Below, in pieces: positions 1 through 9,022 of a DNA stretch of 64,000 nucleotides. Location of the stretch: assembly GCF_900478135.1 (NCBI RefSeq), contig NZ_LS483470.1, positions 124,001 to 188,000 on the forward strand, given 5' to 3'. The position numbers were made by a program, and so were the translations under genes. Under the pieces are notes generated by a model. That model saw only the letters and a list, made by a program, of their open reading frames with translations, was not told where the DNA came from and did no database searches. This DNA comes from Leminorella richardii (GTDB taxonomy: Bacteria > Pseudomonadota > Gammaproteobacteria > Enterobacterales > Enterobacteriaceae). Numbering within the stretch: position 1 is the first letter of the stretch; each line of letters begins with the position of its first letter.

Positions 1-254
1 CTTGATGCCAAACTCAGCCAGACTAAGGCTAGCGTCAGTAGACCAAACCACAGGATAGGGAAATGAGTCACATAGGTATGGTGCTGATGGAGACGATGGT
101 CGATCAGATAGAAATAGAACAGATCGAAATCCGGCGCGATTGCACCCAGCATGCACGCGACTAGAATGCGCTTTGCTTGGGGCTCGGAGGCGTTGAATGC
201 TTTTATCAGCGCAGTGCCGATGAGGTAACCGGTGGGAAGATGAGCAATAAACAT
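1..254 (-). CDS. Membrane-bound metal-dependent hydrolase, DUF457/YdjM type (C-terminus outside window)
   Basis: Read on the minus strand from an ATG at 254, the frame stays open to the window edge for 84 codons, so only the N-terminus is present. It begins MFIAHLPTGYLIGTALIKAF, has hydrophobic stretches typical of a multi-pass inner-membrane protein, and contains an APDFD motif followed by a His-rich stretch (DHRLHQHHTYVTH). HLPxG near the start, PDxD and HRxxxH are the metal-ligand pattern of the DUF457 'inner membrane-bound putative hydrolase' family. That assignment comes from family knowledge and the substrate is unknown. The next gene is divergent, so 255-350 should carry both promoters. 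Confidence 0.75.
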   Translation of the reverse strand, partial: MFIAHLPTGYLIGTALIKAFNASEPQAKRILVACMLGAIAPDFDLFYFYLIDHRLHQHHTYVTHFPILWFGLLTLALVWLSLAS

Positions 255-350
255 AGTATCCTTACCGTATTGTTTTATCGTTTCTTGATTCACTTTAACT
301 GGGGTGAGTGAAGTTCAGGTGAACAGCGAACGTAAACAGCGAGGTCTAAG

Positions 351-1388
351 ATGGTGCACGGCTGGTGGCAGGACATTCAGGATCCAGCCCAGCGATGGCA
401 GGGATTGGAGCTGACGGTAGGTGCAGGCGGAAACGGTCAGCGAACGCTGGAAATGGTGAGTGGTCACCGAGGCCGCATGTCGCTATGGATGGGCGGTGAG
501 CCGCTGCTTTGGGCTACTGTGTTGGAAGACCATTCCGGCGTTTGGCTGATCGTTAATCAAGAGCATCCAGGGCAGTTTGAGCTGCTGCCTCATGTGACTT
601 CCGCTGACGTTGAGGCGGCCAAGCGCGCTGGGGCGGGTGGCAGGCTTGCCTGGTGGAGCCGCTATTTTGCCCAGCGTTTAGCGTCTTCGACATCCCCAAT
701 GCTGCCAGCGCGGTGCTGGCGGCTGCTTCCTATGCTCTATCGTCCTCCTTCTGCACCTTGTAAATTGGGTCAGATTCAGTCAGTCGAGCACTGGTGTTTT
801 CATTCTCCTTCGCTTTCCTCTCCGCCCGGCTTTAGCTGGACGCTTTACGGTGAAGACTTTCCCGACTTGCTCAATCGGGAACGAGTAAGCCTGATAGACT
901 GGTGGTGGAACGGTTATCTGCTGCGAGGCCGCTATGCCGTTAATCCTGACGACAGTCGTCTTAAGTGGTGGCGCAAAAAGTGCCGCGAAGGCAGCCTGCC
1001 GCCGGTGCTGGTGTGGTATATCACCGGGCTGGCGTCATACGTTATTCTGGACGGCCACTGCCGTCTACAGGCCGCGATTGAAGAGGGCATACCCCCTGAT
1101 TTTCTGGTGCTCACCGAACTGGTGGAAAAGAACGTCTCTCCCGATCCTGAGCGGCGGGATCGCATCGTTAAGTCCATTGAACAGCGGCTGAGAGATAAGC
1201 CAGACACTAACATCGTCAATATTAATCAGGTGCTGATAGGCCAGTATAACGACCGCTACAGCTATGAGACGACCCATAGCCGCGCTATTTTGGGCAGCGG
1301 TGACGAGTGGGAGCGCGAGGTGCGGGGATATTTACAGCGACACGGGCTGGATGACTTTGTTAAGCAGGTTATCAATCGAATCGAGTAG
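351..1388 (+). CDS. Uncharacterised 345-aa protein with a possible ParB/sulfiredoxin-like segment
   Basis: I do not recognise this protein. The ATG at 351 is preceded by GAGG at 341-344 with good spacing, and the gene ends in a hairpin terminator, which supports a real gene. It is Trp-rich (WW pairs near residues 5, 100, 188 and 206), with no signal peptide or membrane segment. Around residues 215-250 the pattern SLPPVLVWY...ILDGHCRLQAAIEEGIP resembles the 'PVLV...DGHHRL.A....G' core of ParB/Srx-fold proteins; this is an inference from pattern only. It stands alone between a membrane hydrolase gene and ppc. A DNA- or nucleotide-binding role is possible but unsupported. Confidence 0.6.
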   Translation: MVHGWWQDIQDPAQRWQGLELTVGAGGNGQRTLEMVSGHRGRMSLWMGGEPLLWATVLEDHSGVWLIVNQEHPGQFELLPHVTSADVEAAKRAGAGGRLAWWSRYFAQRLASSTSPMLPARCWRLLPMLYRPPSAPCKLGQIQSVEHWCFHSPSLSSPPGFSWTLYGEDFPDLLNRERVSLIDWWWNGYLLRGRYAVNPDDSRLKWWRKKCREGSLPPVLVWYITGLASYVILDGHCRLQAAIEEGIPPDFLVLTELVEKNVSPDPERRDRIVKSIEQRLRDKPDTNIVNINQVLIGQYNDRYSYETTHSRAILGSGDEWEREVRGYLQRHGLDDFVKQVINRIE

Positions 1389-1410
1389 GCCGCTCCCCGG
1401 AGCGGCCTTT
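1388..1410 (+). terminator. Rho-independent terminator of the 345-aa gene
   Basis: A perfect 9-bp GC-rich stem (GGCCGCTCC / GGAGCGGCC, 1388-1396 with 1399-1407) with a two-base loop and a short TTT run. It begins at the last base of the stop codon. It lies between this gene and the convergent ppc and may serve both. Confidence 0.7.
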
Positions 1411-1430
1411 CAATATGATACAGCGTTACG

Positions 1431-4067
1431 CTAGCCGGTATTGCGCATCCCTGCCGCGATACCAGCGATAGTGACCATCAGCGCCTGTTCGACGCGCGGA
1501 TCCGGCGTCTCCTGCTGGCGGGAGCGCTGCAGCAGTTCAACCTGCAGCACGTTCAGCGGATCGGTGTAGATATTGCGCAGTGAAATAGATTCGGCGATCC
1601 ACGGCAGCTTTTCCAGCAGCGTCTGGTCGTGAGAAAGAGTGAGCGCCACTTTGATGTCTTCTTCCAACTGGGCTCGTAGCCGCTGCCCCAGATGCCATAG
1701 GTTCTTATCCACCAGCCTCAGGTCGTAGTATTCTGCCAGCCACAGGTCGGCTTTGGCGTAGACCATTTCCAGCATGTTGATGCGGGTGTTGAAGAACGGC
1801 CAGTCGCGGCACATGGCCTCCAGCTCCTGCTGCCTGCCGTTTTCAATGGCGTGACGCAGCGCGGCGCCCGCACCCAGCCAGGCGGGGAGCATTAGGCGGT
1901 TTTGTGTCCAGGCGAAAATCCAGGGGATGGCGCGCAGGCTTTCAACGCCGCCTTTGGGATTACGCTTGGCCGGGCGGGAGCCAAGAGGAAGCTTGCTGAG
2001 CTCCTGTTCCGGCGTGGCCGAGCGGAAGTAAGGAACGAAGTCCGGCTCTTCGCGCACAATACGGCGGTACTCATTGCAGGAGTAAGCTGACAGTTCATCC
2101 ATGATCGTGCGCCACTCTGGCTTTGGATCTGGCGGTGGCAGCAGGTTGGCTTCCAGAATGGCGCTGGCGTAGTTGGTCAGGCTAGCGACGGTGACTTCCG
2201 GTAGGCCAAACTTAAAGCGGATCATCTCCCCCTGTTCGGTAACGCGCAGGCCGCCTTTTAGCGAACCCGGCGGCTGGGACAGCAGCGCGTCGTGAGCCGG
2301 CGCGCCGCCGCGGCCAATAGTGCCGCCTCGTCCGTGGAACAGCGTGAGCTCAACGTTGAACGACTCACAGGTCTTAATCAGCGCTTCCTGAGCGTAATAC
2401 TGCGCCCAAGAGGCGGCCAGTACCCCGGCATCTTTGGAGGAGTCTGAATAGCCAATCATGATCATTTGCCTGCCGCCGATGAAACTGCGGTACCAGTCGA
2501 TATTCAGCAACTGAGTCATGACGTCGTTAGCGTTGTTCAGGTCTTCTAGCGTTTCAAACAGCGGGCAGACCGGCAGAGCGAAGTCGCATCCTGCTTCTTT
2601 TAGCAGCAGGTGCACCGCCAGCACGTCTGACGGCGTGCGCGCCATAGAGATCACATAGGCGGCGATAGAGCCTTTAGGGGCGTTGGCGATAACGCGACAG
2701 GTGTCGAGAATTTCCTGAGTTTCCGCGCTAGGCTGCCAGTCGCGGGGCAGCAGCGGTCGGCGAGACTGAAGCTCTCTAACTAAAAACGCCTGCTTCTCCT
2801 GCTCTGACCAACTGTCGTAGTCGCCGATCTCCAGATACTTGGTCAGCTCGGCAAGGGCATCGCTGTGGCGGGTGCTTTCCTGACGGATGTCGATACGCAC
2901 CAGCGGCAGGCCGAAGCAGCCAATGCGGCGTAGAGTGTCCAGCAGCTGGCCGTTAGCGATAATGCTCATGCCGCAGGCTTTTAGAGACTGATAGCAGGCA
3001 TACAGCGGCTCCCAAAGCTGCTCGTTGTGAACCAGCAGGTCATCTGGGCGAGTTGCACGCTCGCCGTTAACGCAGGCAGTCAGGTAAGCGTGGGTTGACG
3101 TTAGCTGGGCGCGAAGCTTCTTCATCAGCTCTCGATACGGCTCTTGTACTTCGTCACCGCCTGCCATGGTGCGCAGCTCTGGCGTACAGTCGGTCATCGA
3201 CAGTTCAGAGACCAGTACCTGTACGTCTTTCAGGAACAGTTCGGCGGCCTTCCAGCGGCCGTACAGCATAACGTGCTCGGTAATTTTCGCCGTGACGTTA
3301 GGGTTACCGTCGCGATCGCCGCCCATCCAGGAGGTAAAGCGCACCGGTACCGCTTCTACCGACAGATGTTGGTCAAAGGCATCGACCAGTTGGTCGTTAA
3401 AGGCGCGCATAAAGGCGGGAACGCCTTCCCACAGGCTATTTTCCACCACGGCAAAGCCCCATTTGGCTTCGTCGATTGGCGTTGGCCTGATTTTGCGAAT
3501 TTCGTCGGTATGCCACGACTGTGCCACCAGTTGACGCAGGCGGCGCATAATTTTGTCGCGCTCGTAGTCCGCCAGATCGTTGTGATCCAGCTGGCTCAGG
3601 CAGTTGTTGACCTCAACCAGCTTGTGGATCATGGTGCGACGGGCGATTTCCGTCGGGTGAGCGGTGAGTACCAGCTCGATAGACAGCTGCTCGATGGCCT
3701 TTTTGATGCCGGCATCGTCGATGCGCTGTTCCCTCAGGCGGCGAAACAGCGTAGCAAACGCTTCTGGGTTATTTGCGGCTTCACCGTGGGAAGAAATCGT
3801 ATGGTACTGCTCTGCGGTGTTGGCAAAGTTAAGGAACTGGTTGAATGCCTTGGCAACGGGTAAAAGCTGTTCATTAGACAGGTTTTGCAGCGTTGACAGT
3901 AAAGCCTGGCGGTTGGCCTCGTTGCCCGCTCTGGATGATTTCGACAGTTTACGGATGCTTTCTACCCGATCGAGGATATCCTCTCCCAGCGCGTCTTTTA
4001 TCGTATCGCCAAGTAGAGTGCCGAGCATGCTGACGTTGCTTCGCATTGCGGAATATTGTTCGTTCAT
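1431..4067 (-). CDS. ppc: Phosphoenolpyruvate carboxylase
   Basis: 878 aa, against 883 in E. coli. It carboxylates phosphoenolpyruvate to oxaloacetate, the main anaplerotic entry to the TCA cycle, in the cytoplasm. Family signatures are present: VLTAHPTEIARRT near residue 130 (catalytic His), the glycine-rich FHGRGGTIGRGG near 580, and the conserved C-terminal MRNTG. The start ATG at 4067 gives the familiar MNEQYSAMRSNVSMLG. It lies downstream of argE on the same strand, separated by a clear terminator, so it should have its own promoter in 4068-4290. Family enzymes are activated by acetyl-CoA and inhibited by aspartate. Confidence 0.98.
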   Translation of the reverse strand: MNEQYSAMRSNVSMLGTLLGDTIKDALGEDILDRVESIRKLSKSSRAGNEANRQALLSTLQNLSNEQLLPVAKAFNQFLNFANTAEQYHTISSHGEAANNPEAFATLFRRLREQRIDDAGIKKAIEQLSIELVLTAHPTEIARRTMIHKLVEVNNCLSQLDHNDLADYERDKIMRRLRQLVAQSWHTDEIRKIRPTPIDEAKWGFAVVENSLWEGVPAFMRAFNDQLVDAFDQHLSVEAVPVRFTSWMGGDRDGNPNVTAKITEHVMLYGRWKAAELFLKDVQVLVSELSMTDCTPELRTMAGGDEVQEPYRELMKKLRAQLTSTHAYLTACVNGERATRPDDLLVHNEQLWEPLYACYQSLKACGMSIIANGQLLDTLRRIGCFGLPLVRIDIRQESTRHSDALAELTKYLEIGDYDSWSEQEKQAFLVRELQSRRPLLPRDWQPSAETQEILDTCRVIANAPKGSIAAYVISMARTPSDVLAVHLLLKEAGCDFALPVCPLFETLEDLNNANDVMTQLLNIDWYRSFIGGRQMIMIGYSDSSKDAGVLAASWAQYYAQEALIKTCESFNVELTLFHGRGGTIGRGGAPAHDALLSQPPGSLKGGLRVTEQGEMIRFKFGLPEVTVASLTNYASAILEANLLPPPDPKPEWRTIMDELSAYSCNEYRRIVREEPDFVPYFRSATPEQELSKLPLGSRPAKRNPKGGVESLRAIPWIFAWTQNRLMLPAWLGAGAALRHAIENGRQQELEAMCRDWPFFNTRINMLEMVYAKADLWLAEYYDLRLVDKNLWHLGQRLRAQLEEDIKVALTLSHDQTLLEKLPWIAESISLRNIYTDPLNVLQVELLQRSRQQETPDPRVEQALMVTIAGIAAGMRNTG

Positions 4068-4290
4068 CTGTCTCCTGCCCGGTTATGGTGTTGAGATTTA
4101 TTGGTGACGTCGAGCTGTTGTACTGCTTCGTTCGAGGCGTGTTGCTTGCCGCGCTATGCGGCCTATTCTGACCGCTAAAGTTAGAGTTGTATCACACAAA
4201 AGGCGTATTTCCACCCCTTAGTTGAATCCTTTAAGCATTTCTTATCTGTGCGGTGGGTTAACAAAAAAATCTACTGACCAAGGCGGGATG

Positions 4291-4324
4291 GAAAAAAGGG
4301 TCTACTCGCCTGAAAGGCGAGTAG
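4291..4324 (-). terminator. Rho-independent terminator of argE
   Basis: A perfect 10-bp inverted repeat, CTACTCGCCT / AGGCGAGTAG (4302-4311, 4315-4324), with a GAA loop. Read on the minus strand it is followed by ACCCTTTTTTCC. It sits 10 bases beyond the argE stop codon and insulates ppc from argE. Confidence 0.9.
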
Positions 4325-4334
4325 AGGGTGACAG

Positions 4335-5489
4335 TTAGGCTGCGCGGCAGAAGTGGTGAATCAGCTGGGTTAACAGGGCGCGCGTGGGCTGAATAAAGGA
4401 TGTCGCGAGATATTCATCCGGCTGGTGCGCCTGTTCAATGGAGCCCGGGCCAAGCACCAGCGTAGGACACATCTGCTGAAGGAAAGGGGCTTCCGTACAG
4501 TAGCTGACGGTTTCAGCGCGATCGCCCACCAGCTTTTCTACTACGCCTATCAGCGGTGAGTGCACTGGGCACTCATAGCCGGGGATGGCGGCGTGCAGCG
4601 GCGCGATGCTGACGCGCCCCGGCCATCTCTGGCTAACGGGTGCCAGAGTTTGCTGAACGAGCTCCTCAATGGACTCTAGCGTCATGCCGGGCAGCGGGCG
4701 CACGTCAAAGTGCAGCTCGCAGCAGGCACAAATGCGGTTTGGCGCGTCGCCGCCGTGAACGTGACCAAAGTTCATGGTGGGATAAGAAACGGCGAAGGAC
4801 GGGCTGTGGTAGTTCTCTTTTAGCCGATCGCGAAGCTGCATAAGCCTGCCGATGGCGTCGTGCATGATTTCAATGGCGTTAACGCCGCGCTCTGGATCGC
4901 TAGAGTGGCCGGACTGCCCAGTGATGCGCACGGCGTCCGCCATGTGGCCTTTATGGGCGCGTACGGGTTTGAGAGAGGTAGGCTCGCCGATGATTGCGCA
5001 CTCAGGGCGAATGGCTGAGGTGGCTGAAAAGTAGCGGGCTCCGGCCATTGAAGTTTCTTCATCGGCTGTAGCCAACACATACAGCGGATGAGTCAGCTTG
5101 CTAAGGTCAATATCCCTCAGCGCGTCGAGAATAAAGGCGAAGAAGCCTTTCATATCCGCAGTGCCCAGACCGTAGAGTTTGTTGTCGAACTCGGTCAGCG
5201 TAAAAGGATCTCGGCTCCAGCGCCCGTCGTCAAACGGCACCGTGTCGGTGTGCCCGGTTAGCAGTAGTCCACCAGAGCCCTCACCGATAGAGGCCAGCAG
5301 GTTGTACTTGTTGCGCGTTTCGGGCACGGGCTGTACGTCAACCCGAAAGCCCAGTGAAGCAAACCAGTCGGCTAACAGATTGATGAGTTTCTCGTTGCTT
5401 TGGTCGAGCGCCGCGTCGGTAGCGCTGATGCTGGGCGTTGCGATCAGCTGGCGATAGATTTCCATAAATGAAGGGAGCTGGTTATTCAC
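4335..5489 (-). CDS. argE: Acetylornithine deacetylase
   Basis: 384 aa, a zinc-dependent M20-family amidohydrolase. It removes the acetyl group from N-acetylornithine to give ornithine in arginine biosynthesis. Metal-site motifs are visible: LLTGHTDTVPFDD near residue 75, GLGTADMKGF near 110, and DEETSMAGA near 140. The start is a GTG at 5489; the translation MNNQLPSFMEIYRQLIATPSIS aligns with the E. coli N-terminus, which supports this unusual start. It is divergent from argC, and the ARG boxes lie 25-63 bp upstream of the start, so ArgR should control both directions. Confidence 0.97.
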   Translation of the reverse strand: MNNQLPSFMEIYRQLIATPSISATDAALDQSNEKLINLLADWFASLGFRVDVQPVPETRNKYNLLASIGEGSGGLLLTGHTDTVPFDDGRWSRDPFTLTEFDNKLYGLGTADMKGFFAFILDALRDIDLSKLTHPLYVLATADEETSMAGARYFSATSAIRPECAIIGEPTSLKPVRAHKGHMADAVRITGQSGHSSDPERGVNAIEIMHDAIGRLMQLRDRLKENYHSPSFAVSYPTMNFGHVHGGDAPNRICACCELHFDVRPLPGMTLESIEELVQQTLAPVSQRWPGRVSIAPLHAAIPGYECPVHSPLIGVVEKLVGDRAETVSYCTEAPFLQQMCPTLVLGPGSIEQAHQPDEYLATSFIQPTRALLTQLIHHFCRAA

Positions 5490-5513
5490 TGTTGGCCGCC
5501 TTTGGAGATGTTA

Positions 5514-5552
5514 TTTAAATATAAATTCATTTTAATTGCATAAAAATACAAT
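5514..5552. promoter_or_regulatory. Tandem ARG boxes (ArgR operator) between argE and argC
   Basis: Two 18-bp boxes separated by exactly 3 bp: ttTAAATataaATTCAtt (5514-5531) and atTGCATaaaaATACAat (5535-5552). The consensus half-sites are TGAAT/ATTCA around an AT-rich 4-bp centre. Two boxes spaced by 3 bp is the classical arrangement bound by an ArgR hexamer with arginine as corepressor. The position between divergent arg genes fits repression of both transcription units. Confidence 0.9.
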
Positions 5553-5664
5553 AAACTGTTGTTTAAGAGAACAGAATTTCGTACCTTAAGCGTCATTGGG
5601 TTCACATTACAGGATGCGCGTCGCGATTGCCAAAGGGTTCGAATGCGCAAATGGGGCAATTTCT

Positions 5665-6669
5665 ATGCTTAAAGCCATGATTGTTGGAGCAAGTGGATAC
5701 ACCGGCGCGGAGCTGGCTGGCTATTTACGGCGCCATCCGAACGTCCAGTTAGAAAGCCTTTGGGTATCAGCCCAGAGCGCTGATGCGGGGAAAAAGATTT
5801 CTGACCTGCACGCTCAGCTTAAGGGGCAGGTCGACTTACCACTCAACCCGCTGGTTAACGTTGCCGAGGCGGTACAGGGTATTGATGTTGTCTTTTTAGC
5901 GACGGCTCACGAAGTCAGTCACGATCTGGCGCCGCAGTTTCTGGCTGCGGGCTGTACGGTGTTTGATCTGTCAGGGGCGTTTAGGGTGAATCAGCCCGAG
6001 TTCTATACTCAATATTACGGCTTTACCCATCAGCACAGTGAACTGCTGGCAGAGGCGGTTTACGGCCTGGCTGAGTGGCAGGCGGAGAGCATCAAACAGG
6101 CTCGGCTGGTTGCAGTGGCGGGCTGTTATCCAACAGCGTCTCAGCTGGCGCTTAAGCCGCTGGTGGAAGCAGGATTATTGGATGAAGGGCAGTGGCCGGT
6201 CATTAACGCTGTTAGCGGTGTCAGCGGTGCCGGGCGTAAGGCCAGCATGACGACCAGCTTCTGTGAAGTGACGCTGCAGCCCTACGGTGTGTTTACCCAT
6301 CGCCATCAGCCGGAAATTGCGTCACACCTGGGTATTCCGGTGATTTTCACCCCCCATTTGGGCAATTTCCCTCGGGGCATTCTGGCGACCATCACCTGCC
6401 GCCTTAAGCCGGGCATCAGTGAAGCGGCGGTCAGAGAGGCGTTTTCTCAGGCCTATTGCGATAAGCCGCTGGTACGGATCTATGAGAAAGGCCTTCCGGC
6501 ATTAAAATCGGTTATTTATCAGCCGTTCTGTGATATCGGCCTAGCGGTAGAGGGTCAGCATCTGATTGTGGTGGCAGCGGAAGACAACTTGTTAAAGGGC
6601 GCGGCGGCTCAGGCTGTACAGTGCATGAATTTGCGTTTTGGCTTTGATGAAACACAGTCCTTACTGTAG
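5665..6669 (+). CDS. argC: N-acetyl-gamma-glutamyl-phosphate reductase
   Basis: 334 aa from the ATG at 5665, the same length as E. coli ArgC. An open frame exists back to 5596, but the conserved N-terminus MLKAMIVGASGYTGAEL starts here with GGGG at 5653-5656 as a modest ribosome site. It reduces N-acetylglutamyl-5-phosphate with NADPH to the semialdehyde. The Rossmann motif GASGYTGAE is near residue 8, and the catalytic cysteine is in the VAGCYPTASQLAL segment near 150. It is the first gene of argCBH; the stop is 10 bp before argB. Confidence 0.97.
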   Translation: MLKAMIVGASGYTGAELAGYLRRHPNVQLESLWVSAQSADAGKKISDLHAQLKGQVDLPLNPLVNVAEAVQGIDVVFLATAHEVSHDLAPQFLAAGCTVFDLSGAFRVNQPEFYTQYYGFTHQHSELLAEAVYGLAEWQAESIKQARLVAVAGCYPTASQLALKPLVEAGLLDEGQWPVINAVSGVSGAGRKASMTTSFCEVTLQPYGVFTHRHQPEIASHLGIPVIFTPHLGNFPRGILATITCRLKPGISEAAVREAFSQAYCDKPLVRIYEKGLPALKSVIYQPFCDIGLAVEGQHLIVVAAEDNLLKGAAAQAVQCMNLRFGFDETQSLL

Positions 6670-6679
6670 GGAGAAGGCG

Positions 6680-7453
6680 ATGAATCCGTTAATTATCAAA
6701 CTCGGCGGCGCTCTGTTGGACAGCGATGAGGCGATGGCTCGACTATTTTGCGCGCTGGCAGCCTACCGGCAAGAGCATCAGCGCGAGCTGGTGATTGTGC
6801 ACGGCGGCGGCTGTGTGGTGGACGAACTGATGAAAAAGCTGGCGCTGCCTGTGGTGCGTCGCAACGGGCTCAGGGTGACGCCTGCCGATCAGATTGGCAC
6901 TATTACTGGCGCGCTAGCCGGTACGGCGAACAAAACCCTACAGGCCGCTGCCAGAAAGCACGGCATTGAAGCCGTTGGTCTGTGTCTTGCAGATGGCAAT
7001 ATGGTGGAAGTGCGCAGGCTGTCTGACGATCTTGGTCACGTAGGCGAAGCGGCCGCCGGTAGTAAAGCGTTAATCCAAACTCTGCTGGCAGGGGGCTTTT
7101 TGCCGATTGTCAGCTCTATCGGTATTACCCCTGAGGGGGAGCTGATGAATGTCAACGCCGATCAGGCGGCGACAGCGCTGGCTGCAACGCTAGGGGCTGA
7201 TTTAGTACTGCTTTCTGACGTCAGCGGTATTCTGGACGGCAAAGGCCAACGGATCCCAGAAATGACGGCGGCAAAGGCTGAACAGCTGATTGAGCAGGGC
7301 ATTATTACTGATGGAATGGTGGTGAAAGTCAATGCGGCGCTGGACGCTGCTCGGGCGCTTGGTCGGCCGGTAGACATCGCCAGCTGGCGTCACGCGGAGC
7401 AGCTGCCCGAGCTGTTTAACGGTGTGCCAGTGGGAACCCGAATTCTGGCGTAA
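6680..7453 (+). CDS. argB: Acetylglutamate kinase
   Basis: 257 aa from the ATG at 6680, behind a GGAG ribosome site; an upstream in-frame start at 6638 lies inside argC and is not used in the family. It phosphorylates N-acetylglutamate with ATP, the second step to ornithine. Amino-acid-kinase motifs are visible: MNPLIIKLGGALLD at the N-terminus, VHGGG near residue 42, and MNVNADQAATALA near 165 for nucleotide binding. It follows argC closely. A hairpin resembling a terminator separates it from argH. Confidence 0.97.
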   Translation: MNPLIIKLGGALLDSDEAMARLFCALAAYRQEHQRELVIVHGGGCVVDELMKKLALPVVRRNGLRVTPADQIGTITGALAGTANKTLQAAARKHGIEAVGLCLADGNMVEVRRLSDDLGHVGEAAAGSKALIQTLLAGGFLPIVSSIGITPEGELMNVNADQAATALAATLGADLVLLSDVSGILDGKGQRIPEMTAAKAEQLIEQGIITDGMVVKVNAALDAARALGRPVDIASWRHAEQLPELFNGVPVGTRILA

Positions 7454-7573
7454 ACGGTACCGCCTTGAATCAGTTAAAGAAGAAGTGAGAAAGCGATTAA
7501 CGTTTTCTCGTGAAGACGTTATGCTTTAGGCGAATAAACATCGGCATAGCGGCCGGAAAAAATCAACAGAAGC

Positions 7574-7605
7574 CCGGGGCGATAGTGACTATCGCCCCGG
7601 TTTTT
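7574..7605 (+). terminator. Strong intrinsic terminator or attenuator between argB and argH
   Basis: A perfect 12-bp stem CCGGGGCGATAG / CTATCGCCCCGG (7574-7585, 7589-7600) with a TGA loop, followed directly by TTTTT (7601-7605). The argH ribosome site AGGAG (7606-7610) begins at the next base. This is a textbook terminator shape in the middle of what is normally one operon. Confidence 0.8.
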
Positions 7606-7619
7606 AGGAGTAGAAAGCG

Positions 7620-8996
7620 ATGGCATTGTGGGGCGGCAGATTTAGTCAGGCGGCGGACGACCGCTTTAAGCAGTTCAATGATTCTCTACCTTTTGACTAC
7701 CGTTTGGCTGAACAGGACATTATTGGCTCAGTCGCGTGGTCCAAGGCGCTGGTGACGGTGAACGTGCTTAGCGCACAGGAACAGGCAGCACTTGAGGCTG
7801 CGCTTAATGAACTTCTAGCGGAAGTGCGCAGCGCACCAGAAGCGATTTTGAGCAGCGATGCGGAAGATATTCACAGCTGGGTTGAGCAGAAGCTGATTGG
7901 CCAAGTCGGCGATCTGGGCAAGAAGCTGCACACCGGACGCAGCCGCAATGACCAAGTCGCCACTGACCTGAAGCTCTGGTGTAAAGGCGAAGTGGAAGTG
8001 CTTCTGGCGGCAGTGAGAGAGCTGCAGCAGGCTCTGGTGCTAACCGCTGAGCAAAATCAAGACGCAGTTATGCCCGGCTATACCCATCTTCAACGGGCTC
8101 AGCCAGTGACGTTTGCTCACTGGAGCCTAGCCTACGTAGAGATGCTGGCGCGCGACGAAAGCCGCCTTCAGGACGCTTTCAACCGTATGAACACTAGCCC
8201 GCTGGGCGCAGGCGCTTTAGCGGGAACCGCCTATCCTATCGATCGCGACCAGTTAGCTGGCTGGCTGGGCTTTAGCGCAGCGACCCGAAATAGCCTGGAC
8301 AGCGTGTCCGATCGCGACCACGTGTTGGAGCTGCTGTCTATTGCTTCTATCAGCATGATCCACCTGTCGCGTTTTGCAGAAGACATGATTTTCTTCAACA
8401 GCGGCGAATCCGGCTTTATTGAGCTGTCTGATCGCGTGACTTCCGGCTCTTCCCTGATGCCGCAGAAGAAAAACCCGGATGCCCTAGAGCTGATCCGCGG
8501 CAAGTGTGGCCGCGTACAGGGCGCTTTGACCGGCATAATGATGACTCTGAAAGGCTTACCGCTGGCCTACAACAAGGACATGCAGGAAGACAAAGAAGGC
8601 ATTTTCGACGCGCTGGACACTTGGCTAGACTGCCTGCACATGGCTGCGCTGGTGCTGGACGGCATTCAGGTGCGCCGTCCGCGCTGTCAGGAAGCCGCTC
8701 AGCAGGGCTATGCTAACGCCACCGAGCTGGCCGACTATCTGGTAGCCAAAGGCATCCCGTTCCGCGAGGCGCACCATATTGTCGGTGCAGCGGTGCTTGG
8801 TGCCATTCAACAAGGCAAAGCGCTTGAGGCGCTATCCCTTGAAACCCTTAAAGCGTTTAGTCCGGTGATTGAAGAGGACGTTTACCCGGCTCTGTCGCTC
8901 GCATCCTGCCTTGAAAAGCGCTGTGCCAAGGGTGGCGTCGCGCCGTCGCAAGTGGCGTTTGCTATTGCCGATGCGAAAGGGCGCTTGGGGATGTAG
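7620..8996 (+). CDS. argH: Argininosuccinate lyase
   Basis: 458 aa, one more than E. coli by memory. It splits argininosuccinate to arginine and fumarate, the last step of the pathway. The fumarase/aspartase superfamily signature SSLMPQKKNPD (residues near 280) is intact, as are the TGRSRNDQVATDL and GYTHLQRAQPV segments. The ATG at 7620 has AGGAG 9 bp upstream. There are 166 bp between argB and argH with no argG gene, and the interval contains a strong hairpin, so argH may be partly uncoupled from argCB. Confidence 0.98.
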   Translation: MALWGGRFSQAADDRFKQFNDSLPFDYRLAEQDIIGSVAWSKALVTVNVLSAQEQAALEAALNELLAEVRSAPEAILSSDAEDIHSWVEQKLIGQVGDLGKKLHTGRSRNDQVATDLKLWCKGEVEVLLAAVRELQQALVLTAEQNQDAVMPGYTHLQRAQPVTFAHWSLAYVEMLARDESRLQDAFNRMNTSPLGAGALAGTAYPIDRDQLAGWLGFSAATRNSLDSVSDRDHVLELLSIASISMIHLSRFAEDMIFFNSGESGFIELSDRVTSGSSLMPQKKNPDALELIRGKCGRVQGALTGIMMTLKGLPLAYNKDMQEDKEGIFDALDTWLDCLHMAALVLDGIQVRRPRCQEAAQQGYANATELADYLVAKGIPFREAHHIVGAAVLGAIQQGKALEALSLETLKAFSPVIEEDVYPALSLASCLEKRCAKGGVAPSQVAFAIADAKGRLGM

Positions 8997-9022
8997 CACG
9001 CGCTCAGCGTTTAGCGCAGTTG

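Noticed and set aside
3144..3863. Long plus-strand frame inside ppc (239 codons)
   Set aside because: Antisense to ppc; long shadow frames are common in GC-rich genes with strong codon bias.
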